From Oscarella lobularis (Eukaryota > Porifera > Homoscleromorpha > Homosclerophorida > Oscarellidae): a stretch of 64,000 nt of DNA. Position 1 is the first letter of the stretch, and each line of letters starts with the position of its first letter. Positions 1 to 10,968 of the stretch are shown in pieces. Position numbers and translations under genes: made by a program. Where the stretch lies: contig NC_089191.1 of the NCBI RefSeq assembly GCF_947507565.1, forward strand, positions 1,674,001 to 1,738,000, in the 5' to 3' direction. The notes under the pieces are model-generated. The model worked only from the letters and a program-made list of their open reading frames with translations, made no database searches and was not told the origin of the DNA.

Positions 1-452
1 TTGTACTCATAAGCGAACGTCATCCATGTAAGACAATTTGATTTATTCACGTGCTTAGACAACCCCGTGGAGCAATAGTCGACGACATCCTCAAACAGAA
101 GACGATCAGCAGTACAGAAAAGAGTGACGTCATTACCGGAAGTGATTGAAATTTTTCCCGTATATGCGAACTCGACGAGGGCCTCCATGGAGGCCGAATC
201 GACGTCGCGAAGGTGAATTCGCTCTTTGGAGCTTTCGTGCATGTTTATTGTAAACATTGTACGGAAATAGGCGCTCGCCGAAGCGAGCACGAGTCGATGA
301 GCGGGAATTTCGACGCCGTTGTCGAGAATTAAGACGACGTCGATGAATGTCTTCGACAGACGATCATTTTGAGCAGATCGCAGCAATTCGGACGATCGTT
401 CTGCCTTAGAAAAGGACAATTCGTAAGTTGTTGGCCTCGTGGTGAAATCCAT
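1..452 (-). CDS. Kelch-like (KLHL-type) BTB protein, 5' part; continues beyond the window
   Basis: An open frame reads leftwards from an ATG at 450-452 to base 1 without a stop (about 150 residues). It opens with a short N-terminal segment and then a BTB/POZ domain: FIDVVLILDNGVEIPAHRLV, LASASAYFRTMF, a middle stretch with EALVEFAYTGKI, and then YCSTGLSKHVNKSNCLTW, which resembles the BTB-to-BACK junction of kelch-like proteins. Family knowledge: such proteins dimerise through BTB, bind Cullin-3 and present substrates for ubiquitination. The BACK and kelch parts lie outside the window, so the kelch half is inferred. No intron is seen in this part. The start is chosen because the frame opens there and the spacing to the BTB core suits the family. 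The antisense open frame at 329-736 is a shadow. Confidence 0.85.
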   Translation of the reverse strand, partial: MDFTTRPTTYELSFSKAERSSELLRSAQNDRLSKTFIDVVLILDNGVEIPAHRLVLASASAYFRTMFTINMHESSKERIHLRDVDSASMEALVEFAYTGKISITSGNDVTLFCTADRLLFEDVVDYCSTGLSKHVNKSNCLTWMTFAYEY

Positions 453-2839
453 GCTTGGCGTAGTGTTTCACGTGCCAGACACGTGGCTCGAGGTGATCCC
501 GTATAAGCCCATGAGGTGCTTTCCAATATGAAAACGTCCGATTGCTCATTGGACCGCGCGTAGACATCCAAAAATAAACCTTCTAGTGACGTCACGTCAC
601 GTGTTTGATGTGAGGTTTCTTTCGAAGGCGATCGCCAGACTCGCCTTCTTCGTTTTGTGGCAATTCGTTGGCCAGTGAAGAGCTCCAAATCGTTATACCT
701 GTCCTTTACGTCGAATAGGATGCGAACGAGCGTCAATTGGGTATGGAATCGCGAACGAAGCGGTTCTTCGCGAACAAGCGACGAATAATCAGACCAGGAT
801 GAATCGTTAGCTTACCCAGCGCCAGGCGCGATCAAAGAAGTGCAACGAGCGACGACGACGAGGGTGAGATGGAAAAGGGTCCCCTTTCCCGGATCCTCGC
901 TTTTTCGCATAACTTCAAATATCGCCAGATGGGTTCATCTTCGTAGACAGCGTTTGCCGGTTAAAGCCGAAATCAGCGTGTACCAATAACGTTTCCATCA
1001 AACGGCTTTGACGTACTTTTTCCCGATGCAGGGTAGTCCTTTGTCATCAGAGACCTTCGGCGAGACGAGGCTCGCCGCCGTGCGGGCCAGCAGCTGCTTA
1101 GGCTCTCCGCTACAGTACAGTGGGTGGGGGAGTAGGAGAATTAAGTTACGACTTCGATGAACACCGTTTGTTTCAGCAGGAAGGACGCGGTGGGGCGACA
1201 CCCCTCTCTCAGGCCCCCTCTGCAATTTACCTGGTATATGGTTTCTGAATAGCAATCTACCCCACTCCAGCGCTGCGGCGACAATCACCTAAAGATAACA
1301 AGGAAGCGAAGTCAATTACTTCCTTAGCTTCCGAGAAAGCCAACATTATTATTCAGTTTGTACGGTATCACCAATTAGCCTAACCACTCTAACAGAGCAG
1401 ATGCGATGATCAGAAAGGGATACCGTAGAAAGAGTCTTTTCGACGGTCTTCTTCGAAACTGGAAGGCTGTTAGTGAAGAATTTTGCTTTCTCTCCATGCG
1501 GAAGGGCGTGGCGATAAAGTAATCGTATCACCCACCAAGATGGATTGGGTTTCTCAAACCAGTGATGCAGATAAGATCCAGCTGGTTGGCTTCATGCAGT
1601 AACTGCGGCTTCGTGATACCTGGGGCATTACACTCAGCAGTAATTCAGTGAAAAAATGCAATCTACAGTAAGTAAGAAGTGAAACTAGAACGTAGCAGTC
1701 GCCGTCAACTGAAAACTTTGCTCGTTAAAGAGGTTTGGCAAGCCGCCGTTAGTTTCAAACGTTCAATAAATGTAGAGCACCGCACAGTGTGCGTTGATGC
1801 TGCTTTATGTGTAGAAATAGCATAACGTCCTAAAGAATGCCATCGCCTTCGGTTAATATTTTGCTTATGTCGCAGCTGCACAGGAGGGAGATTGCTTTTC
1901 ATTAGCTCCAATGTTCAGAAGCGGGTCTGAGAGATGCGGGATGCCCCCGAGTTGTTCTCTATACCAAAATATCGAAGCCATAACATGTCGTCCTGCTCCC
2001 CGCCCACTACACTTCAGAGGAGAGCCCAGAGTACTGCCTTTCAACAGAACTTAGTTTTATCGTCCGAACGGCGCTGAGTCTCGTCTCGCCGAAAGTCTCT
2101 GTTGGCTATCGACTACCCGACATCGTGACTCTGTCAAAGCGTTATTGCTATAAAAGCTATAAACTCTATTTTAGGTAAATCGAGCAACCAGAGTAGTTTG
2201 ACAGTGGTATGTGATGCACTCGACGCGTCTCAGTGCGTGGTTTCCATGGAAGAGAACTCTCCTCTCCTCAGTCGTAAGTCGAATTCTTTTCTCCCTTGAC
2301 TTGAGAGACGCTATGAGCTATAATATCAGTGCTCCTGCAACTTAAATAAACTATATTGGCGTGCAATGTTTACAACTGACTCTTCTCTCTATATAGCTCC
2401 TACACATGGAGCATTGCTTATTTGTAGAAGGAGGGGGTCTTAGCACGTTGAACAGACGTGTCTCTGACGTTATAAATCGCTAAATGGAAGCCGATTGAAG
2501 TCATTGGCTCACATCGCTCGTGCATGGTCAAGCAGCCGTAGATGTAAGTGGTCATAATTCTTCTAAGTGCTCACGTGCAATTCACCTCAATTCTTTGCAT
2601 CCTCCTAGAAAACATAAAAATGTGAAGTCGTCTCATGAGTTACGCACTCACTGCTCCTTGGTATAAGGAGAGCCCGAGAGGGGTCATATAAATGAGGTCA
2701 CGCTCGGGCGAGCTCTTTGCTGTATGCTTTGGAGGAAAGCTTATAAGTCACGCCAAGCGTATACACCGGACGATCATGCTGATCATGCGTCTCAAGCTGT
2801 ACGGGATATCTTTCATTCTTTCTTAGGTCCGGTCGAAGG
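453..2839. other. Intergenic, no supportable gene
   Basis: Several short open frames occur here on the minus strand (for example 998-1288, 1349-1531, 1705-1911), but none shows a recognisable domain, codon continuity across introns or any family resemblance. It lies between the start of the BTB gene and the receptor kinase and should hold both promoters. At about 2205-2290 it carries a short stretch (gcgtctcagtg ... cagtcgtaagtc) matching the internal part of the dispersed repeat seen at 33605, 60880 and 61905. Confidence 0.5.
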
Positions 2840-5800
2840 ATGTCCTTAGTTTCTAGCTGCGTCGTCGTCGTTGCTGTCACAGCGCTGTTTTTTAGTCTCG
2901 TGCGTACGAGTCACTTTCGCGGGTTTACAATGAATATTCAGCCTGTTGGCAAGCCCGACAGTGAAAATGGAACGGTAAGTACTCTCTACCGCACCGAGGT
3001 TTTGTCAAGAATTAGGAACGCACTACTACACTATAAAGCAATTCTTTTCTTTTGCACGACTATTCTTCTAGTGTATTAGCACGTTAGTTCGAGGAAGTGA
3101 GTTCCAAACTTATTAGTCGCACTGACGTACGTAGCACCTAGGTCCGGTTCCGTCGTGGATATACGGCATCTTCTGGATGCCTGATGCTTAAACTCGACTC
3201 TGTATTAGCTAAGCGTGTGCTTCTAATATTTATAGGTTATGGACTGATGTTCGTGCAGTATATCATTTAGATTTAGGGGAGTAGGGGCGTGACTTATTGA
3301 AGAGCAGTAACTAAGCCCCGAGTGCTCTAAATGATATCATAATGCACGCTAATAACTCCATAAGTCATTCATTACGAATTCCTAGCAAAGTGACATGCAC
3401 ACCCCTTTGCAATAACTAATGTCACAAGCATTTGGTGTCTGACCGCTGCAACATGAAGGGGGTTTCTTCGAGAGCACTACACTATAGGGTTCAGCGTTTC
3501 CTCATGGATGATATTTAGTAGTGTATTCACGACGGTTTCATGTATACGCCTATTTAGGCTTTAGCGACTTTTTCTATTAGTGTCGTGTCTTGTTGTACAT
3601 TGTTCCTTTTGCTTTGTAGGTGCGTTTGACTTTTCATATTACGTGGGAACGCCAGAGTTCGGAGGGAAAGTGCACTTCTGCTTCAGTGAGATCGCAAAGC
3701 CTTCTTGGTTCACCCGTGAAATTTCGATGTTTGTCCAACAATTGCGGCACCCAACTGCTTCCTGTTTCAATGGAATACATCTGCACGTCGTTTAGCAATA
3801 CCGATGACTGGTCGTCTGGTACAAACGAAATTGCTTTTTCTTTACCTCAGCCCGAAGGAAAAGAGTTTGTTATTGGGTAAAACTCTAATATGAGACAGAG
3901 AAGCGCCACCTTTGCCTTACATCTTTTAATTAATAGGAATAATTTTGACGGAACTTACAAATGCTGTCGTGTAGAGACGATCAATGCTTATGGAGAAGAC
4001 ATCCGATTTCAAGCGAAATTTTCGTTTGAATCACGTGCAAACAATTCTAGCATCGTCAAAGCCGGTCATCCTAATCATAGTCCTGTCACTGGCGCAGTTC
4101 CAATCCTTCGGCTCCCTCTGGGATGCTATTCTGAAATTGTTATTGCCACATTTGATCCTGATAGTGACGACGTCAAATGCCGATGGAGTCGTTCGTCCGC
4201 AGATCCGAGCAAGGACGAGTGCGGTTCAGCGTGCTTGGAAGAAAATTTTGCACCGAATTTTTTTAACGCAACCCTTCTGGAGGCAAGTATTGTATCTAGT
4301 TATTTTATAAAATAGTTATAAATCGTTTTTTATTTAAAGCGTTGCCTAATGTCGTGCACGTAATAATTTACGTAGAGAGTTTGGCTTCTGTAGCACGTAC
4401 ATTTATTTAATTTATTTGTTTTTAACTTTCCTCATATTGTTCATTATTAATGTGTCCTTCTTAGGAGGAATGTGCATTAAAGTGGACTCCTTTTAAGGCT
4501 GGCTTCTACTCAGTTGCAATCCAGCTCGAAGATTTCTATCCCACTGACGTGGCCCGAACGAGCGCTTTGAGCAGTATTCCTCTTCAGTGGATTATCGATG
4601 TTGTTGACACAGGTGCGCCGTGCTGGTCGCGTCCTATGTTTCCCAAACAAGTTCACATTCAACGCCAACAGCCTCGCTGTTTTGCCGCTAAAATCGGTGA
4701 AAATCTAGCTCTTACAATTCTAATCGAACAGCCGGATTCTCCCATTCACGAGTAGAACTGACAAATTTGTAGTATTCTCACTGCACTTACAAACTTTTTA
4801 GGACTGTCGAAGCTGCCTATGCTTTTCCGCGAGGTATGTCGGCATCTGATTTAGTAGACTTGGGCAACGGAACTAAGTCGGTCACATTTGCGTGGTCTCC
4901 TGACATGGAACAAGGAAATCGCAGTTATCTCATGTGCTTTCAATTTTTTGACGATACACGGTTTGATGTAAATAATATTATTTTTGAAATCTATTATGTT
5001 CTTTTTAGAATGCCTTCAAATCAAGTATGCTTTGCACTTGTTACGTCCAGTGCGTAGGTGTATTTTATTTCGAGATCTTATTTGTTTTTTTTCTAGTGGA
5101 GCAACCGATGCCAATTCTAAATACCGGAAATACGACGGCTTTTTTCAGTGATGAAGTGGCGCCTCGTGTAGTGGCAAGCATTAAATTTGACCAAGACGTA
5201 AGTTGTATGAAAGGTATATAAGAAGATAATGTTTTGGGATTATCGAATTCGCGGTGAATAAAATATTTAGTTCTTCGGCAACCTAACGTATTTTATGTTA
5301 AACTTTTTCTTACTTTTTTCCCAGGTTAAAAATCCCACGGTTGGTCCTCGGTACATTTTTGTTTATCACGTCAAAAGCGGTGCGCTAATCCAGCAAATCG
5401 ACTCTTTTAACAGAAGTCTTGTGAGCGTGGGCGCCGATTCGAGAACAGTCTCTTTCGAACTAAACGCATATCGGCAAGGCGAAGAGTATGAAATCGTGTT
5501 TGAAGAAGGAGTTGTGGTTGGTGCTGGCGCTTTCTGCTCCGGTGGAGGTCCTGTCGCAAAAGGAATATTTGCCGGTGAATGGACCTTTATCCTATTTTCT
5601 GACTGCAATTCCATTAATGTTACTTGCAATGAAAGTTCTATATGCATTAGAACTTGGATGGGCCCTAGATGTCACTGCGGGAATGTTTTTGAAGACAACG
5701 GACTAAGGCGCTGCGACGATGTAGACGAGTGTTTCTTTCACATTCATAACTGTCACGAACATGCCAAGTGCACTGACACTCTTGGAAGTTTCACGTGCAC

Positions 5801-8399
5801 TTGTCCGAGTGGCTACTCCGGAGACGGTATTGTATGCGAAGATATCGACGAATGTACTTCTGGTTTAGACGACTGTCGCCAATTCACCAACTGTCTAAAT
5901 ACTTTGGGGTCGTTTGAGTGCATTTGCAACGTTGGTTTCTCTGGCGACGGTGTCACTTGCGTAGACGTAAATGAATGTTTGGAACATTTTCATAACTGTG
6001 ACGAAAATGCCTACTGTGAAAACACGTTAGGAAGTTTCACGTGCAATTGCCTGAGTGGATTTTCTGGAGACGGCGTCGTGTGCGAGGACATCGATGAATG
6101 CACTTCTGGTTCAAATAACTGTCCCAAAAACGCCAACTGCAACAACACTATAGGATCATTTGATTGCATTTGCCAAGTTGGTTTCTCTGGCAATGGATCT
6201 ACATGTTTCGACGTAAACGAATGTAAGGAAAAATTGGACTTGCAATGTGATGACCTCACTCAACGCTGCATCAACACTTACGGAGGCTACGACTGCGCTT
6301 GCAAGGAAGGATACAGCGTCGATTCGTTTGCAACTACGGTTCCTTCTCGACCTGTTTGCCAGAGGTGGGGAATTTGTAGCAATGTGACAGGAACGCTTGA
6401 GTGTGCGTGCCTAAGTGGTCTAGCTTGGAAGGGAGACATTTGCGTAGACATCGATGAATGCAGCGCTTCGGAATCTAACAATTGTCATCAGTTTGCCAAT
6501 TGCTTGAATGTATTTCGTTCGTACAAGTGTCAGTGCATTGATGGGTATCATGGAAACGGAACTCACTGCGAGGGTAAGTCTAATGAGTTAAATTTTTAGG
6601 GCGACGTTTAAGCGTGTTGTATCTTCGCCTTATCTTTTTTTTGTTTTTTTCAGTTTCATCTCCTTCTTCGTTTTCTGTAACAACTACAGTTGCAGTCGTC
6701 GTGTCCGTCTTTGTCTTGGGTTTACTTTTGGTTGCTGGCATCTGTACATATCGCCGTCGCAGGAAGCTTTTCTGTCGTGCCAAAATTAGTTTGGACTTGG
6801 TCGAAGTGTCTGACGGTTGGGAAATAAATCGCGGCGACTTAATGCTCCTGGAACAGATTGGCAAAGGCTTTTTTGGAATGGTCTTCAGAGCAAAGTTTTA
6901 TCATTCTCTTGGCAAACTGTCAAAGAAGAAAATAAAAGTTGAGGAAACAATAGCAACGGTCGTTGCCTGTAAGGTTCTTAAAGGTAAAAAATCAAAAATA
7001 CTTCATCTTTTGAGTTGGTTGACTAGGACGGTTTCTTTTTATTTAACGTAATTTTTAATTTTATTATTTTGTTTAGAAATGTCACATGAGGACTCCGAAG
7101 CTGACTTCTTGGAAGAAATCGAACTGATGAAAAAAATCGGGCGGCATCAGCACATTGTTGGCATGCTTGGGTGCATTACAGAAAGTCAGCCGTTTTGCCT
7201 ACTTTTGGAGTATTGCTTCCGAGGCAATCTACTTGACTATCTCAGGAAAAGCCGAAGTCAAGTAAGTAGTGTAGTCATTGCTAAGTAGTTAAGTATGTGT
7301 AAACTTCAGTGTTTGAAAAACAGACTATTCCCTACCTATAACTATGAATTTTGAATTTAGCATTCCCGCCAAATGCTTTCTAAGAAATTTCAAAGGGCTT
7401 TAGAAGATACTGTCGGACCAAGAACAAATGTTACTGACAGTGAAGAAGACACAGCTAAAGTTCGCTTGGTTAACGAGATGAGCATGAAGGAAGTGCACGT
7501 CGTGACGTTGGAAGACGAAGACAAAAGCAAGGTTGCGCCTCAGACCGACTTTACGGCTCTTGATCTGCTGTCGTACACTTGGCAAATTTCATCGGGAATG
7601 GTGCGAATCAAGCTTTTTGGAGCAAATGTCGTTTGCTCGCTAGACGATTGTTTAATGATAGTTTTTTAATTAGGAATATCTGACCGGTAAAGGTGTTGTT
7701 CATCGCGACTTGGCTTGTCGAAACGTGCTCGTCTGCGAAGACAATCTTCTTAAGGTGTCGGACTTCGGACTAGCAAGAGCCGTCTACCAGGACGGCATCT
7801 ATTCTCACAAAACAGCGAGGCGGCTTCCTTTCCGTTGGATGGCCATAGAGGCAATTCAAAAGCGTATTTTTAGCCAGCCAACCGACGTGTAATTATATAG
7901 TTCTCTCCATTTGGAGTTAATTTGGAAAGGTTGTATCATGTTTAGGTGGTCATTTGGAGTTGTCATGTGGGAAATTTTCACTCTCGGTACAGTCTCTTTT
8001 TATTTTTGAATATTGGAATATAATAATCACATTGGCCGCTAGGAAATTTTCCTTATCCTTCCGTTTCTAGTCGAGATCTCCTACAATATTTGACCAAAGG
8101 CAATCGACTGTCTTGTCCCGGGAACTGCAGCGAAGAATTGTTTGTCAATTGATGCAAAATATTCTGCCTAATCTGCGTTTCTGCTCAGGTATATGACGAT
8201 GTCGAATTGTTGGAACGCTGACCCGGAAAAAAGGCCAACGTTCAGCCATCTTTCGGAGAAACTGGGTATAATGTTGGAAGAACAAAACCCAAGCAAGTAT
8301 CTTGATCTTGAAGTTCCATTCTTGGAGCTCAATTTGGCAATGGAATCAGAAGATTCGGGATCGGACAGTGTCGAAGAACGCAACTCCAGCAAGACCTAA
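2840..8399 (+). CDS. Receptor tyrosine kinase with calcium-binding EGF repeats
   Basis: Fifteen exons join in frame to about 1297 residues: 2840-2974, 3620-3876, 3937-4282, 4465-4751, 4802-4960, 5009-5049, 5097-5197, 5325-6573, 6654-6983, 7077-7261, 7361-7600, 7674-7888, 7946-7986, 8043-8139, 8189-8399. A signal peptide (residues 1 to about 23) precedes a Cys-containing ectodomain, then about six calcium-binding EGF modules (D-V/I-D/N-E-C starts, residues about 575-858). A transmembrane helix lies at about 867-889 with an RRRRK stop. The kinase shows GKGFFGMV, VVACKVLK (catalytic Lys), a roughly 65-residue kinase insert, HRDLACRN, SDFGLAR, RWMAIEAI, DVWSFGVVMWEIFTLG and CWNADPEKRPTF, so every key residue is present. 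Intron 3 is GC-AG. Family role: ligand-activated phosphorylation of tyrosines at the plasma membrane. The split kinase resembles FGFR/PDGFR/VEGFR-type kinases, but the ectodomain is not that of a named vertebrate class. The very short exons (6 and 13) are the least certain parts. Confidence 0.9.
3238..3375. repeat. Imperfect palindrome in intron 1 of the receptor kinase
   Basis: Intron 1 (2975-3619, 645 bp) is far longer than the other introns of this gene, which are mostly 50-180 bp. Inside it ATATCATTTAGA (about 3258) pairs with TCTAAATGATAT (about 3325). The complementarity continues imperfectly outward through cgtgca/tgcacg to tatgga/tccata. This looks like a small hairpin-type MITE or an old palindrome; no target-site duplication could be fixed. 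Confidence 0.5.
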
Positions 8400-8459
8400 G
8401 AATTCTGCCTAAAATGCAGACTTAGAAAACTGTCTGGACGCCTCTCTATGCGTAGCTAG

Positions 8460-8650
8460 GTAAGTCCGTTTTTTGTTTTCTTCAGTCCGTTAGAGTTAAA
8501 TGGCCGATTTCTTTTCTGTGATGCACTGAAGTTATCATACATGTATTAGGGTCTGTGACAGCTGCTATCGATGGTTAGAGTAATGTGCACTCTGATGTTA
8601 CTTTGTCGATTAGGTTGCTAGATTCAGTTAGATTTGTGCATGCCATGCCG
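8460..8650 (+). repeat. Sequence shared by the 3' flanks of two genes, copy 1
   Basis: Just downstream of the receptor-kinase stop, motifs such as cagttagagtt/ccgttagagtt, tcttttctgtgat, gtctgtgacagct and gatgttactttgtcgatta recur in the same order and strand at 13715-13905, right after the stop of the cadherin-like gene. The match covers roughly 200 bp with substitutions and small indels. It may be a common 3' UTR inherited with a duplicated gene end, or a short dispersed repeat. Confidence 0.6.
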
Positions 8651-9214
8651 ACGGATAGTTTAGCGTTGCGTAATTTTTTTCTGATCACCTAAGGAAGATT
8701 CATGATATTCGAGATTTTAGTGTTGACCTGGCTCGCCTGGCTCGTCCTCGTGAGTGGCGCGTCCTGTTTCGCGAGTGTCTCGGCCATATAATCCGCGTGT
8801 GCTTTAATTAATTAAGGAGGACCATAAAAGTTTTTTCATCGTAGAAGACGATGAAGATGAAAAGAAGCAAATCGTTTACATCCGGGGGCGAGATGCACTG
8901 GATCAATATTGAATATTCTCTGAGCCTTCCCAGGGGCTACTATTTTTGGTGGACAAAGAGGAAAACGCTGCATTTGGTTACAAAAATTTTACGTCCAGTC
9001 AGACGTATCTTCGCCGACGTCGAAATGCAGCAAAATGAGAGAGCATTTTTCCTGGATCCACCGGACCAACATGCCAATACATAGGTAAGAAAAATACGCA
9101 TCACGCCACATAAAAAGAGAAAGACAAAATAAACAGTCAAGCTACATCAGGGAAATTTTCTGCAAGGGCAAAATCACACACTCCACGTGGACATACACAT
9201 GTACTTTGTGTCGT

Positions 9215-9500
9215 TATCCGGGTAATGGTCGAGGAGACAAAGCTTTTGCCTGAATACACTCTAACCCGCGCATTGCGGCCTTTCGCACAGGCTTTCCAAG
9301 GCTGTTTCTCTAAGCGCTGGTGCTTTTACGAAAAGGTGAGGCTCCCGAAAGGGTCTCCCTCGCATTGCGAAGCGTAACGTAAAGTTCGACGGTACACTAA
9401 AAGTCTCAGTGCATGTATAAGGTTGGTCGTGGAATGATGCGTGCGCGTGATGTTCACAACGCTCGCTGCGAGCGAAAAGGGATTTTGAATCCCCAAATAG
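9215..9500 (+). repeat. Dispersed repeat family, copy A
   Basis: Begins near cgttatccgggtaatggtcg and contains aaaaggtgaggctccc, a gcgtaacgtaaag block, a tctcagtg block and ends near cgctcgctgcgagcgaaaa. The same ordered blocks occur at 33605-34015, 60880-61090 and 61905-62330, with traces at 2205-2290. No coding potential is seen. A MITE-like or satellite-derived origin is inferred. Confidence 0.75.
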
Positions 9501-10968
9501 GGCCTCAGCCCATATGTTCTCTAATTAATTGAAAGTGTCGAGTTTCTAACAAGCCTTACTCTAAAATGGCTCTAAAAAATTAAGTCAAACGTGCATTTGC
9601 ATCTTCTCTATTGCAACATGAATAAATAACTAGGAGACAAGAGACAAGGATTGATTAATTAAATGCGGTAGTCCTAAAACAATCTCAACAATAGGAGCCT
9701 TTAGCAATGATCCTATTTTTCCTTCATGTAGTTCCCCCATCCGTAGGCAAGCTGACCTACGCTTGATGCTAATCCTACGATCAATGCAAAGATTGCCATC
9801 ACGGGTGAGGTAGTCGTGTTCCATGTTTTCCAAATTAAAATAGCAATTCGTAGCCAAAGGAGACGCAAAAGCAGTTAGAAAGAGGACAACAGTGATTATC
9901 CAGAAGAAGCGTCTCCAGCGTTTCACACGGGGCAGGAGAAAGTGAACAACACTATGAGAGAGAAATGAACTATAGCGCCTATGAAAAGAGCTTGGGACGC
10001 TTCTGTCAGCAAATGACATCTTCGCCTCTGAGCCCTTGGTCCAAAACTGAACAACCAGAATAAACAGTTTTGGATAATCCTACTACACAACAGAAACTGC
10101 GTCACTCTGCAACGGCGTGGCAGATAGCCACGATGATTGCTGAGATACCGGGGCAGTTGTGGTTCATCCCATCTCACATCGAGTAAACACGTCAACGCAA
10201 CGACGCAACGACTCAAAGGACGAATTGCCATCACGTGAAGTCGTGTGATTCAACGATTGCGTGCAATCTGCGCATATCGGCAGACTACCTCTAAATCCCT
10301 AATCGAATAACTAACAATATGCCTATACTCTGGATTGTGGAACGAGTGGGCGTTCCAAATCCTCGATCGCTGATAATTTGCCTTGCCACTTGGCCGTCGA
10401 CTACGCAGACTGTCCTGAGTTGATGTTTTACGCTTTGCTCGATCAACGTGAAGCAGTCGAAACGGCACCAAACGTAAGAAGTCTCACATACCGGTAATAT
10501 GGTTCGTAGAGTGCGGTGCCCCTCTCAAGGTAAGGATGGCGCACTAATTGGGTCAAAGTTTCAGACTTGTAGCACTAAATAAGGAGCCGCAGTAGGTGAG
10601 ATCGCTACCCCAGTTTTTTAGAGACGCGTTGGCGTGTCTTCTGTCGTCGTAGTACGCCTTTAGATTTTCCAGCGCTTTTGCATTGTTCTTCGAGAGCGTG
10701 TTTGACTGGGTGGAGCAATTAAGAGCACGCGATTGCTACTGGCCGTTCCGTAACCGTATACAGCTGCGAGTCTCTTTCTTCGCAACCACTCGAGAATTAA
10801 GGAAGTGGCTATTCAATAATAATAGAGTCACATATTGTCACCTACACGCACCCAGCGTCACTGCAACTTTAGATCAGCACATCAGACGCTGACGTCGCTT
10901 GTTAGCCTTGATGACAGTGTGAAATACATTGTACATTATTCGTTTTGTCGATCATTTTGTCAATTCAG
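9500..10968. other. Unassigned region between the kinase and the cadherin-like gene
   Basis: A minus-strand open frame at 9630-10019 (129 codons) has one hydrophobic segment near its middle (FFWIITVVLFLTAF) but matches no family I know, and it overlaps other minus-strand frames. I do not call it a gene. No exon chain with proper splice phases was found. Upstream exons of the adhesion gene that begins at 10969 would be expected here but could not be recognised. Confidence 0.4.

Noticed and set aside
3890-4315. Two alternative long frames inside receptor-kinase exon 3
   Set aside because: Only one frame joins in phase with both neighbouring exons; the other (3984-4310) is a shadow.
6011-6481. 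Minus-strand frames across the EGF repeats
   Set aside because: Mirror frames of the repetitive Cys-rich coding sequence.
8851-9084. 77-codon plus-strand frame after the receptor kinase
   Set aside because: No domain, no clear start context and it runs into the dispersed repeat region.
9630-10234. Overlapping minus-strand open frames with a hydrophobic segment
   Set aside because: No family resemblance, no exon chain, and two frames compete over the same bases.
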